Source: Lumbricus rubellus
Taxonomy: Eukaryota; Annelida; Clitellata; Crassiclitellata; Lumbricidae
Direction: 5' to 3'
Assembly: GCA_945859605.1 (NCBI GenBank)
Contig: OX243822.1
Location: 14,694,219-14,758,218, forward strand
DNA: 64,000 nucleotides
The first letter of the stretch is position 1, and every line of letters begins with the position of its first letter. Below are positions 21,250 through 33,500 of the stretch, piece by piece. The position numbers and the translations under genes are program-made. Below the pieces are notes generated by a model. It was not told the DNA's origin, did not search any database, and was given only the letters and a program-made list of their open reading frames with translations.

Positions 21250-21456
21250 ATCCTCTCTTTATTAATATAGATATACACGTCTGCGTTTTCTAACTATATA
21301 GAGACTAACTTGTCTGCATCTAGCATTCACTCTGTCTTGTCGTAGATATTTCCTTCTGTCTCACTGTATTCTTGTTTTTCGTTCACTTAGTTTGTCAGCC
21401 ATTCTCTATATCGCTCGTTGAGCAAGTGGTCCCTTCAGCGTGCGTGCTTTTCCTAG

Positions 21457-21655
21457 CAGGGCTTTTTAAACGTGCAGTTGTACACAAAATGTGCATTTCT
21501 AAATGGATTTGTGCAGTTGTAGAAGCACTTCTGTACAGTTAAAACTAGCAAAACAAGTCGCTGTTCTCCTATTGGAAGTAATTTACCATGGAGGTTGCCA
21601 GGTTGGGATAGGAAAGGAGTTGTTCAGTTCTAAAAATTCTTTTAAAACAGCCCTG
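21457..21655. mobile_element. MITE-like repeat, about 200 bp, CAGGGCTTTTTAA family
   Basis: The ends are CAGGGCTTTTTAAA and TTTTAAAACAGCCCTG. The interior (GTGCAGTTGTACACAAAATG, AGTAATTTACCATGGA) matches copies at 8276-8725 and, inverted, 52727-52922. The 8-bp flanks do not match clearly. Confidence 0.7.
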
Positions 21656-21859
21656 CCGGTGACCGGTCCACCATACGCATCATAAATAACCAGCATTATG
21701 TGTATGCAGCCCATAAAATCTGCGGGCCCAATTGCTGCAGCATCCTTAGCAGCCACCTAAAATCAGACCTGGGTAGGGAATGCTATAAGACCCATGCACC
21801 TGGTATCACGTCTGCGACCACTCTTCCTGCTATTATGATTTATGAAATAGGCCTATATG

Positions 21860-21985
21860 CAGGGTGAGAATTGCCGGGGGGCTGAGGGCTTAAAGTCTAG
21901 CTTTTTTTTTGTTAGGGCTCCATATTAAAGTCTTATTTTCACATCGCAACTCCACAATAATTTTTCTACAGTTCTCATACTGCTG
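21860..21985. repeat. GTGAGAATTG-family MITE copy
   Basis: Begins CAGGGTGAGAATTGCCGG and ends CTACAGTTCTCATACTG, with GGGCTCCATATTAAAGTC inside as in the copy at 15593-15727. Confidence 0.6.
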
Positions 21986-22698
21986 CCTGTACGGAAAGAC
22001 ATATTGCTTTCAAGAGTCACTGTTTATGGCATCAAGAAGGAAGTGCATAAAAAGAAAACTGGAGTTTTAAGCTAAGGCTAAGCTTCCATGCATGAATCTC
22101 CAAAACTATAGGCTTACCGTCTCCTAGAGTCCCAACAGTCTCGATGAGTCAGAAGCACAGCAGACGTCTGCACCCACACCCACACGCACCCCACCTCGGC
22201 TGCCAGGAACTACTTCCGCATGCAGTTTTTATGGCCCAAGCCTTTGCCGACGATTTACCGGCGAAGGACTGATAGGGGTTGTGCAGATACCAATGGAAAG
22301 TATAAACATAGACTACGAAGTGCGTCATTAGACCTACTCATACTACGTAACAACTCACATAAACACATAAATTAATAGTGATACAAATAGTCTTGAAGTC
22401 TAAAAGATATCGGTATCTATTGTGCTACGTACGTGAGCTATTTTTAAAAGACAGATCTATCAATCCCGTTCTACCCAGCCTAGGTCTTTGATAAATATGT
22501 AGGTAGCCTACGCAGATCATAATTTGTAGTCGTGCACCTGCTTTTGTTTATGGGCGTTTCCGCTGTACGCAGAATCGACGTCAAGAAAACAATACGTACG
22601 GGACTATTTTTATGGAACTATTTTCAGCAGCGCGGTAAACCGATTCCCGTTCTACGTCAGTAGACAACCGAGGTCGTTCCGTCAATCTGATTTGACCC
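21986..22698. other. gene-free stretch
   Basis: I recognise nothing here beyond short AT-rich words. At 22700 the word CAGGGGCGGATCCAGG resembles a hAT end, but no partner end was found. Confidence 0.4.
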
Positions 22699-23007
22699 CA
22701 GGGGCGGATCCAGGGGGGGGCAATCCGGCCATGGCCCCATTTTCAAATTTCTTTTTTTTAATCTGATCATGTACCTAGGCCTACATAAAGGTATGCAATG
22801 CAGATAATTAATATTATGGCTTCCGGGTGTCAATGATCTTATAACCGTTGTCCGTCGATTATGTTGTATTTTTTGAGCATTACCTCTGGTTTGCATCATA
22901 TGTTTCTCTGCAAAATCCAGCTATAATTGTCTTAGGAGACAAAAAATGTCTTAGAAATGTTTTTATGCAGAAGGGGCGCTATAACAAGTGCTCATAATGC
23001 ATACGTA

Positions 23008-23371
23008 CAAACAAACAAACAAACATACATACATACATACATACATACATACATACATACATGTATCGAGTGCCTCTGAACGGTTCACCCTAGTAGAGGC
23101 GCTTTATAAATGTTTTAATACGATACGATACATACATACATACATACATACATACATACATACATACATACATTATACATACATACATTATACATGTACA
23201 TACATACATTATACATACATACATGCAAATACATACATACATACATACATACATACATACATACATACATACATACATACATACATACATACATGCAAAT
23301 GCATACATACATACATACATACATACATACATACATACATACATACATACATACATACATACACACATACA
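23008..23371 (+). repeat. two (CATA)n arrays around a LINE-type tail
   Basis: Arrays at about 23023-23062 and 23130-23371 flank a segment with GAGTGCCTCTGAACGGTTCA and GAGGCGCTTTATAAATG. The first follows a SINE-like tail GGGGCGCTATAACAAGTGCT. Both arrays thus start at retroelement 3' ends. Confidence 0.93.
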
Positions 23372-24252
23372 TGATTACATTGACATTAGCTTCCAATATG
23401 CGAAAAAATTGTTAACTATGCATGGCTCAAAGTCTGACCCCCCCAGTCTTTTTTTGACAATTCTCACACTGCTCACCAGCCATAATGGCGTGGAAAGTGG
23501 ACGTCCCCCCATCAGTTCGGCACATCCTCAGCCACGAAGGTCTGCAGAGAAGAAGGGAAAAAGTAGGCCTACTGCTGCATGATGACTTAAAAAAGGTCGT
23601 CAAATTTTCTGCGGGGAAATGGTATGGTTTTTGTGGGAAATGGTCTGTTTTGCTGAAATTTAGGCCAAAGGACTAAAAAAAGTCATCAACTTTTGTTTGA
23701 TAAAAAAATTAATGGTAAAATGGCACCTTTTCCCTGAGAATTGGATAAATGTCTATAAAAAGGTCGAATTCACTTCCCCCCTGTCTTACGCACCCGTACG
23801 CAAATCACCCAAATTCGGATGTACCCCCCTCTGCGTAGGCTACGTGATATGTGGACAGACCCTATAAGGTGTGGACAGACCCTATAAGGTGTAATAAAGC
23901 AATTTGATTTGTACAACCCACACAGTTTCAAAAACTTTATTTGGAGGATCATCTTTAATATTGATTACAACTTCATCATATATCCTATATATATAAAAAC
24001 ATTGCTTATTTCCACAAAAGAAACAATTTCAACATGGATACATTGGTCAAATAATATAGTTATCGAACGTTAATCTATATTATAACATACAGATTTGTTT
24101 AACAATTAATAACAGTTAATCTTGTCAGAATGCCTCATTGGCATAGACCAATAATGAATTTGGAGAATACTGCAGGAATAAAATCTCAACATAGACAATA
24201 CTTTGGCACGTGTCAACTGGATATGAAAATATTAACCAGGCAACAAACATAA

Positions 24253-24507
24253 CATGGGCGGAAACCTAGGGGGTACAGGGGGGACGGTCCCCCCAACGGA
24301 AGTGTTGGGCGGACGGCCCATGCATTTGTTCCCCCCCCCCAATAGTTGAGCATCAAGACTAAAAATAGGTCATCACCTTTTTTTGGCAGTGAAAATAGAA
24401 AATTTTCTTGACATTTTGGCCAGATGACAAAAAAATCTCGCGTCTTTCCTTCGGCTACTCGTTCGTCCCCCTCCCCCCCCAAGTCTCCGCCCAGGTTTCC
24501 GCCCATG
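24253..24507. mobile_element. MITE with CATGGGCGGAAACCT ends
   Basis: The left end CATGGGCGGAAACCTAG and right end, inverted, CATGGGCGGAAACCTGG form inverted repeats of at least 15 bp. The interior has runs of C and GATGACAAAAAAATCT. No clear 8-bp flanking duplication was seen. Confidence 0.75.
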
Positions 24508-26430
24508 CATAACAACAAGCTGCTTTAATATCCCACCGTCAACAGCAAAATAGGTTGGCAAAAAGATATATCTCTGTGGCTTAACAAATGATTGATTCCC
24601 TTTCCAAAAACAATCGTGCATGTAATTAATTATCATGGAAAAACATCACAGAGCTCAGGCATGGAGAAGAGAGAATGTGGAGGGATTTTTACAGACACGA
24701 TTCATACAAACTTTCATCACATGATTAAAAATTAAATTTTTTTCTCTGCTAGGACATAGAAATTTAGGGTGTGAATTAGCCTAGACAGGCTGAAAATAAA
24801 TGCATTTCCCAAAAAATGCCTCTCTTTGGATCTGCAGGAATTTTATGAGACGTGACTCTAAAACTACGCTATTCAAATCCCAAACTTGCTAATGCTCGTA
24901 AAAATAACATCTGGTACTAGGCGGCAGTGGTGTCTAACCCATGCACCTGAAATGAGAAAACAAATCCCCACTCTCGGTCGGTCTATAATATAAGACACTG
25001 AGAAGTCGCTCAGAAAATTAATATTCCTGAAACCACTTATCCCACATCTGGCAACCGTGGTAGACCGCTCTCCAAACCCAGCCCCCCCTGGTAGAAGAAG
25101 CCACTACTAAGTGGTAAATATATCTTCCAAAGAGCAGATGATAACTTGGCATGGATTCTTTTTGACCTGTTATCGATGTCTGCAAGCTACTTCAGTAGCT
25201 GAGCTTGTATGCCAGGAGACAGTGTATAACATCCAAATGTACGTCGTTGCCAGACAGAACTGTCAAGGTCAACTCCTCCAACTCATCTTCCGAAAGAGTC
25301 AACTGAACCATTTCAATCAACCAATAAATCAATAAATCAATAAATCAGTCAGCCAGCCAGCGAGTCAATAAATGCCTTTGATTCAAGCCATGGCCTATTT
25401 AGAAATTTACAGCCTACAGGCCAAACCCAAACAAAATGAATTACTGAACATTATTAAACATTAAAAATACAGAAAAATATGCCAAGTTCAAGGAAAACTC
25501 CAAAAACTAAGAAACTCTCCAAATTTTTTTCTGGCTCCACACCTGATTCGTGCAGATTTTAACAGAAACAATTATTTCTGAGAGCATACTTTCGTCATGA
25601 ATGCCAGCAGCTAGTAAAAAATCTGTAAAAGAAGTCACACATCGTACCGAAGTCGTAACTCTGTATAGCAACCATGGTGGCTTTCCTTGGAAAAGCTAAA
25701 ATCGTTAAATGGCTTCATCCCAAATACAACCTGGATCTTATGCAATCTAAACAACAAATGCAATTAAATACTGCTTAGGTTCAAAAGACATGGACCGTCT
25801 GAATTTATTTTTGAACAAAACTCCTCACACATTTTCTCTTTTTTAAAATGAACATATGGAATTAAGATGAGAGTAATGAATAGAAAAACGACAAAGCAGA
25901 AAGATGCAAAAGCTGGTATTTAGATAGCATCAAAAGATTACAAAACCAACAGCCAGGAGAGATACAGAGAAAATGGCAGACAGACAGACAAACAGACAGA
26001 CTGACAAACAGACAGAGGGACATATACTTTACTTAAGCATGCAGAGAAGATAGCAGAAAAGGCAGAGGGTACAAACAAACAGTAAAGACTGTAAGCAGAA
26101 TACAATGCGAGGCTTTCTGTTGGTCCTGTGGTAAACATGGACTTAATGGTCCTCTCATTGCAATATCACTTCCGAGGTCAAAGGTAAGCAACTACGAGGT
26201 AACACAGTTGTTTAGCCAATTCCATAGGAAACCACATAACTCTGAGAAGAGTGATCCTGGTGTTCAAAACAACTGAAGACTTACAGACGAATACAACCAC
26301 AGTAACAACACATTGAAAAGATGCATTACTAACATCTACATTTTCACTGGGCGCACCAAGGACTCTCTATTGCAGGACACTGGTTACTCATGAAACTTTT
26401 GTTTACTTCCATTTCACTCTCAACCATAGA
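24508..26430. other. gene-free stretch between the two genes
   Basis: No exon or element was recognised. Open frames are below 90 codons, without known motifs. A short CAGA-type tract occurs at about 25976-26018. Confidence 0.45.
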
Positions 26431-26432
26431 AT

Positions 26433-26510
26433 TCGTGACCTTAGAATTACACGGTTCTATCTCCTTAAGAAATCCTATGAACATAGAACCGTGTAATTCT
26501 AAGGTCACGA
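26433..26510. repeat. perfect 28-bp inverted repeat (hairpin)
   Basis: The arm at 26433-26460 (TCGTGACCTTAGAATTACAC then GGTTCTAT) is exactly complementary to 26483-26510, with a 22-base loop. Read as RNA, the stem could extend by one U-G pair. Such a perfect foldback could be a MITE remnant or a structured transcript. Confidence 0.95.
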
Positions 26511-27357
26511 GATGTCGCCCCACTTCAAATTCCGTTTCTGTTACTAAAGATAATATACGTTTTTAATCTCCAAACACTTTTAAATATTTTGCGAACATAA
26601 TTAATCTTAAATCTGTTTTCATAGATGCAATTAATTGAATGTTTTTCTCATGCAAACAAGATGTGATATTTTCCCTAACCCCCAATTATCGTTACAAAAC
26701 CACGGATACAACTTAATGCACTGAGTTTACACTCCTGTGTATGAACAGTCCTTGGGTACACCCCAAGGAGATCGAGTCCTTGGGTACACCCTAACCACTA
26801 CAAAACAATGCTTTTTTAAAAATGACTTGGCATCAACTCAAACTGGCAACTGTATTGAAAGATTTAAACCAATCAATTCACAGAAAAATAATTGGGGTGA
26901 AGGCCATAAGATCACCATAGAAAAACATGCACATGTGCACTGTAATAAATTAATAAATAAATACATAAATAAAAATAACCTGTGAACATTGAACACGTCA
27001 ATCCACTGTATGCTCTTTTAAACTACTTCACCTCATCTTGTAACCGTGTTGCGGCTTGTCAACCTGATTTTGATTAAACGAATATATATAAATATATATA
27101 TATACTGTATATATAAAATAGCCTATATATATACATACTGATATCTATAGACTATAGCCTCATATTCCATAGATCACCAAAAACTACGTACGTTCAACGC
27201 TGTCCAACTTCACTGTACCTTTCTGCATTGGAAACTGGATAGCACCAAGACAAAAAGGATGTTAATATCTAAAATCTAAAGGTCTGAATAATTTCAGAAG
27301 AGTCTCAGGATTAAACCTGACAGCTAAGCGAACGTATGTACGCTGCCATATGACCCG

Positions 27358-27360
<3 letters not shown>
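26511..27360. other. AT-rich gene-free stretch
   Basis: No exon was recognised. It contains a duplicated GTCCTTGGGTACACCC word (about 26748-26793) and a TATATA-rich run near 27083-27132. Confidence 0.4.

Positions 27361-27399
<39 letters not shown>
27361..27399 (+). repeat. (CT)19 microsatellite
   Basis: Pure TC dinucleotide array. Confidence 0.97.
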
Positions 27400-27404
<5 letters not shown>

Positions 27405-27719
27405 AAGTAGCTTACAAGACATTATTGTCAGTGAAAATATCTTCGAAATAAATATTGGTCGATCTAGCGATTAGCACAATCAACAGCAAGACAACTGAAA
27501 AAGAATAAGAATCACAAAACTAGACTTTTAAAACAAAGCAGATTGGCTCGTTGTAACAATACCGAGGTTCGTCCGTAATTCCCTAGATGGCCGCAACAAC
27601 TGCAAAGAATGGCCAAGTAGGACTATGGACATCACTTCAAGAAAATAACATTTCCTAGGTTAGATTTAATCTTGAAACTTATATAGATAGCGACACTATA
27701 ATAATAAGACACATTAATT

Positions 27720-27995
27720 CAGTGGCGTAGATAATGGGGTAGGGTGGAAGGGGGTGTCAGGGGTTAAAAAACCATTGGTTTAGAAAAAGGTTTTTAAAAA
27801 AGTTACGGTATTTATTAATTTAAATAAGAAAAACAAAACAATTGTTTGTAGTAACAACGGTTTTCTTACTTTATTTCACTTGTTACTTTATTCCCTTTTC
27901 ATTTACTGTAATACTGTTGGGTTGGTGTCAGCAATGGCCTCCGACCAGGCCATAACCACCCTCCCCACATTCGTAAATTCCTGGCTACACCACTG
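27720..27995. mobile_element. hAT-like MITE, CAGTGGYGTAG ends
   Basis: The ends CAGTGGCGTAG and (inverted) CAGTGGTGTAG form terminal repeats typical of hAT elements. Flanks CATTAATT (27712-27719) and CCTTAATT (27996-28003) agree at 7 of 8 bases. No open frame. Confidence 0.8.
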
Positions 27996-28360
27996 CCTTA
28001 ATTATCAGTGTTTAATTAATTAGCCACTGATATAAGAAATGGTTTAGACTGGTACTTCTCAAACTTTCTGATAATTCAGATTGTTAATTCCTTTACCAGG
28101 CTGAGGCCAACCTGGTGCTTTTTAACATCCGCTTACATAAAAGAAACATTTGCTTACATTACACAAACGTCACAAGTGATAAGTTCACAAGTGCATTGCA
28201 TTGTATTGTATTTAAGTGCAGACAATACGATACGGCTCTTACTAATGTCCAATGCATGCAATATCACTTATTTCCAAAGACCCAAATCCTGTGCTGCTCT
28301 GTGCAGAACTTGTTTGCACCGATCTTTTTAATACATCCACTTCCTGCTTAGGGTTTCTTA

Positions 28361-28545
28361 AACTCCGCCACTGGTCGCACTCTGCCAGTGCCAGTCCCAA
28401 GCGTGGAGAAAGCAGGAGGACGTCGCTAATGATCTTTGACATCAAACGGTGATGTTAAACTGTAATTCAGCCACTGCCCATGTTACTCTGGTAGTGTCAG
28501 TCCCAAGTCTGGATAAAGAAGGGTGGCAATGCTTGTGTTCAAATG
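28361..28545 (+). repeat. dispersed repeat, two copies in a row
   Basis: The first copy has GCCAGTGCCAGTCCCAAGCG then TGGAGAAAG; the second has GTAGTGTCAGTCCCAAGTCT then GGATAAAGAAGGG. A third copy lies at 29797-29900. They may be fragments of a retroelement. Confidence 0.6.
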
Positions 28546-29363
28546 CGCCATACTTTTGATGCTGCCTACATGGTTTTCCTATGCCCATAATAATTCATTT
28601 ACATTGTGCACTGTTCGAAAGCTTCATCTCCAAAACGTACATGGTTTCTAGATACATATTTATGGACATATAGTGAGATAAAAAAAGCCATACGTTTCTG
28701 AATCAACTAGTAATAGTTATCGCAGCGCATTCAAGGGTTGGCATGGTTTAGCACAAAAACCTTGGATATATCATCCACTGCATGTGGGTTACACAATTGT
28801 GTATTGTTGAGTCCATAGTGCTTGAACACATTCCACGTTTGAAGCGGACTCCGAATTCATCGTTCTAACCCTGAGAGCCACATTCGCTGGGCCCATAGTT
28901 GCTCACCAGTGGCATAGCGTTGGCCAACTACAGGCCCAATGAATGTGACTGCTTGGGAATGCATTTTGAATCAATATGGAATTTGAATGTCACTGTAACG
29001 TATCGTAAGAATATGCTCCTGTTTCAAGTCTGAAGACAGGAATCTTCCAAATGCATTTAAAAAATACATAACTGATCAGTACCAGCGCATATTGCCATTA
29101 AAAATGACCAGATTCAGACCCGATTATACTATCCACAGTACCAATGATCATAACACAAATTCTAAAATTCAGTATAACACCATTTTAACTCTTTTCTGAA
29201 TGCACTGCACCAATAAACCAACACAAGTGTGTGAAAAATTAATGTCGACTTCACTGACTCAGTGGAGGTCAAGTTTGATAAGTTCTGCAAGCAAACCTTC
29301 AGTTACTACAATTCATAAATTACATGTAAAAATTTCAATTAAATTACCAGCCTATAACCATCT

Positions 29364-29434
29364 TTAACCCTTTAGCAACAGGATGCATCGGCTTCCCAGT
29401 CACTCTCTGTACATGCTCGTCATTAAAGGGTTAA
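29364..29434. mobile_element. small piggyBac-like foldback with TTAA flanks
   Basis: TTAACCCTTTAGCAAC on the left faces ATTAAAGGGTTAA on the right. TTAA at both borders (29364-29367, 29431-29434) is the target site of piggyBac-type elements. Only about 63 bases separate the borders. Confidence 0.5.
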
Positions 29435-29796
29435 GTACAGAAATAAGAAAATAACGTAAAAGTAGAGTACGACAACGATGATATAACTAAGATTGGTGCA
29501 ACCAGCTTAATCTTTAACTACGCAGTCAAATAAAAAGCTGGGGGGTGGCAATACATCATTCAATCTTCACCAAGCATGCAAAAATCAATTCGTTTTCAAC
29601 AAAAACTATTTCGCTTTGGCACAGCAAAACATCTTAAACAGTATGAACGTTTCATTCACACGTATCAGCCACACGAAAGAAGTGGCCAGTTTCGGTCAGG
29701 CTATTAATCCGATCCTGTCGTTAGAGCTCTTTTTTACACCTGCTCTCAATCATGCATCAGTTTTCTACCCCCTTCAGGGTTCAGTTGGCAGAAAAC

Positions 29797-29900
29797 TCCG
29801 CCACTGCTCGTGCTTAGGCAGTGCCAGTCCCAAGCATGGATAAAGAAGGAGGGTGACACTACTGATCTTCGTTATGGCACAGCAATGCTAAACTGAAACA
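29797..29900 (+). repeat. dispersed repeat, third copy
   Basis: GGCAGTGCCAGTCCCAAGCA then TGGATAAAGAAGGAGGGTG matches 28361-28545. It lies in the putative 3' flank of the ABC transporter. Confidence 0.6.
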
Positions 29901-30393
29901 ACCAGTCTGGCAGAAGGTCAGCGTGAATTCGATCCTTCATAGCATCCAGGTTAACGTCACGAAACCTGGAAAGATCTGACTTCATCACGACTGCCCTTCC
30001 GACATCACCTCACTTCCGGATCCAAAAGAGGCTGGATCCGGACTTCGATTGGAAAAGATGCAGAATCCTTCTGGATTGTTCGGAAAATCGTTTTTTTTTC
30101 GGACAGTCGATGATGCACATCATTTCAGAATACACTCGTTGTCGATTCTTCATCAACTTCTGATTCATTTTCGAATCGCCCGTTCAACCATTTCCAAACG
30201 TCTGTTGCACGACGCAACAACAACCATCACCTGGAATGATTCAACGCCACAATCGGAAAAACCCAACGCTGCCGTCAAAAAAAGTCAGACGTCGACAACG
30301 TTAACGGAAAAGATGAATATTGCAAGTCGTCGTGCTTTTGCTGGAAAGATGTTTGTTTTACCGTCCGGGGCCCTTCGAGCCGTTGTCCGAGGG

Positions 30394-30534
30394 CTACGAG
30401 ACCTTCCGCTTGAGAAGGGAAGAGAAGATGCTTCCCTCAGTGGCAAGAAGGTTCTGTGGAGTGTCGTATTCGGCGATCAGTCCGTTGTCGAGGACGATGA
30501 CCGTGTCGTAGTCCAAGAGAGAAGCAGCTCGATG
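30394..30534 (-). CDS. SUR-like exon 27 (terminal)
   Basis: Acceptor TTTTTTAG; 46 codons plus TAG at 30396-30394. It begins HRAASLLDYDTVIVLDNG, carrying the NBD2 H-switch His directly at the junction after ...TVINLS, and ends LLKRKVS. Phase 0. Confidence 0.93.
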   Translation of the reverse strand, partial: HRAASLLDYDTVIVLDNGLIAEYDTPQNLLATEGSIFSSLLKRKVS

Positions 30535-33500
30535 CTAAAAAAGGTATTTTACACATGTAAAGTAGTCAATTCAATTTCAATTCAATTCAACCATAAGCAA
30601 TAGTATTGTATTTAAACATTTATAAAGCGCCTCTAGTAGGGTGAACCGTTCAGAGGCGCTCCCAGTGCGCAAGGCCCCGCGAGAAGAAACAGGTTTTGAG
30701 AAGAGACAAAGCAGAGGAGAGACTACCAGAAAGAAGTGTAGAGCGAACAGAAGGAGAAAAAGGGCATTCCAAAGAGAAGGACCAATTGAGACAAATGATC
30801 GAGACTGAGCCATAGCAGTTCTAGACCGAGGAACCAAGAGGTAGACCGAGGAACCAATAGTCATAGTACAAGATGCTTCGCATTATGAGAGGATGGTAAC
30901 AAGGAAGGCCCTAAGGGATGAATATCCCGCTAATAGGGACACCTATAATTTACATGTGCAATTTTAGATCTAACTGATGGCTAAACGGTTGATATCATGA
31001 ATTGAACAGTAGGCTAAAAAACAGAATGAAATGACAAATAATGTAGAAAACTTAACTAAAAAACACACATACAAAAAACCCCAGTGCGTACAAGGTTAAA
31101 CATCTTCACAGTCATTAATTAAATAGTCAATCAATAACTTAATCACGGTTTTTTATTGCAGCCAATTGTAACAGCCAGTAAAGCATAAATTAGACCAGCT
31201 TTTCCCTGAGGAAACACTGTTCAAGCAACCCTGGGGTTTCTGTGGCAAACCAGAAGTGCAAATACAAAAGAAATATTGCAACGCCCCAACTTCTTACTTA
31301 AAGACTCCGTTCTTAAAGAACAAGGTCGAGCACGACTCACTGAAAGATTGATGACGGTTCTGTCGCTGAACACGGTTCTTAGAACGTTGTGTAGAATCTT
31401 TTCCGTGTTTGCGTTGAGGATCGACATGACCTCGTCGATGATGACGACCTTCGACTTCTTCAGCACTGCCCTTGCCAAGCACAGCAGCTGAAACATATCA
31501 ACACACACCTTGTGGGGCGCGGTGGTGTAGTGGTGGCGTTGCTGCCTTGGAGCCGGAAGGTTCGAATCCACCTCGCCGTGTAAGGACCTTGGGCAAGTCC
31601 TTCACTCACAATTGCTCAGCGCTTCGGCGTGAAACTCCGATGCAGTGTCCGCTCTGCATTCGAGAGCGCCTCTGAGTAAAATAGCTTGAAGGGGCGCTAT
31701 AACAAGTGCACATACAAACAAGCATCTGTTAAGCCTTTGCTGACCAAAGTGTAGTGAATGGTATTGGAAATCCTCAGCCCAACAGCTGGTAAACGGATAA
31801 AGAAATTACCACCGAATTTATTCATTTATTTTTCGCATTTGCTATAGCGCCCCTTAAAGTGTGCTACTCGAAGGCGTTCCCGACTACAGCACGGACCCTG
31901 CATCGAGCATGGAGAGTCTTGCAGGCAGCGCCATTCTTTTCAATTGTCAGCCTTTCCACATGAAAAGAACTTCCGCTTGAGCTCTGCTCTTTACTCGTGG
32001 TCCACCTAGCTGGATTTTACATGCTCAAGTAATTTTTCTTCCATTCGTTTAATCATGCATTCCGAAAATTTACAACTTAGTGCCCTTTCAAGAATTCTAT
32101 TCAGAGGTGCTCCCAGCCCAACCACGGCCAAAGAGACAGGTCTTGGGCAACTGGTAGAAAGTTAGTCTTTAGTTATGGCCGGACTGAGAGTGTCACTGAA
32201 TGGTCGCCATATAAATGCTCTGATTGAATGAACGAATGGAAGAGTTGGTCAGTAACTTAACTAATGTTCCCTCTAAGCTAAGCTAAACAAGTAACTCAAC
32301 TAATGTTCTCCTTAAGTTAAGTGCTAAGAAGTGGTGTTTCAAGACTGACCTGTTTGTCAGTGACGCTGAAGTTGTCACCATTTTCCGTAACAACTGCATC
32401 TGAAGTCAAATCAATCAAACAGAATTCATTCAATCAAAGCTCAACGTGTAGAGTTGTTACTCACAAATTAGTAGAATGAATTTGCTTTTACTTGGCTGTG
32501 CTGCAACAATGTCATGGCTCAATCCAGACGCTTTGCCTGCATGGGTCCCTCTCTACGAAATGGATTTGCACCATCAGTTCACTCCCCTCCCCTTCTCTCT
32601 GGTCGCTTCAAATCCTTCCTTTTTCTCTTGGGTTCAATCACACTGGGAGCCCTTTCAAAAAGGCTTTCACTGAGAGAAGCATTTTAGAAATAGTCATTAA
32701 CTAATAACTACAATACAATACAATTTGATGACACTAAATGTCAATAGTTAATAAAGCACCAAAATTCTGTTCGCATGAACTCGTGCTAACTGTTATCAAA
32801 CAGCTGGTGATAGATTTAGGCGCTGAAGTGAATGAATATAATTATGACAATGGTACCTAAGACAAGAATGCCTTAGATACCTGCTCCACAAATCAGAATC
32901 CCAGAAAAATCACTTAAAGGGTGCTATATAAATTCTGGAAATGACTGAATCAATGAATGAATGAATGAGTATCTTGGACTTCTTGCAAATCAGCCACTTA
33001 TAGGAAGTCATTGCCAATATAACTCAAAGAAATACAGTTTCGACTGCTCTGAAACGCAAAGCTGCTGAATTACATAAATTGCCAAATCAGTGACTGACCA
33101 AGCTGTCCGCTGAGGTATTTGACCGTGTCCTTCAGATTGACCTGTTCCAGGGCCTCCCACACGCTCTCCTCGCTGTGAATGTTTTCCGGATCAAGATTAT
33201 ACCTGAATAAAAAGATACAGAAACTTTGAGTTCACGTTGAGGTCAGATCAGTGTTAGAAACTCTGCAAATTAACCTGCAAACCTTGAAAAACAGATCAGA
33301 TGAATACTGATTGATTCACTGACCTCATGTTGTATTGTATTGTATTGAGTGACACCTAACAATACACTACATCAATCAATCAATCAATCAGTTAATCAGT
33401 CAATCAATCAATCAACCAGTCAATTACGGTAGTCAATCAATCAGTTAATCAGTCAATCAATCAATCAACCAGTCAATTACGGTAGTCAATCAATCAGTCA

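Larger units (their letters stand above)
19398..21280. mobile_element. nested dispersed repeats with CCCGGG/AGCTAGT ends
   Basis: Read on minus, an element starts near 21280 with ATCTATATTAATAAAG and a CTGT run and ends near 19398 with CCGGGTACCCCAGCTAGT. Inside it, on plus, a segment starts near 20189 with ATCTATATAAATAAAAATC and ends near 20814 with GTGGCCGGGTTCAGCTAGT. The same start and end words in opposite orientation suggest one family member inserted into another. I do not recognise the class, and no protein is evident. Confidence 0.55.

Noticed and set aside
22699..22735. hAT-like end CAGGGGCGGATCCAGG
   Set aside because: No matching inverted end or flanking duplication was found, so an element cannot be delimited.
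23090..23396. Repeated Met-Tyr-Val-Cys frames
   Set aside because: Translation of CATA microsatellite; the same holds for 56093-56670.
24253..24507. 8-bp target duplication for the CATGGGCGG MITE
   Set aside because: Flanks AAACATAA and CATAACAA only resemble each other when shifted, so I do not claim a duplication.
30015..30042. Hairpin TCCGGATCC ... GGATCCGGA downstream of the ABC stop codon
   Set aside because: A 9-bp stem is too common in this much sequence, and hairpin terminators are not expected for a polyadenylated animal gene.
30049..30603. A 184-codon plus-strand frame
   Set aside because: It overlaps the terminal exon of the ABC transporter on the other strand and shows no recognisable domain.
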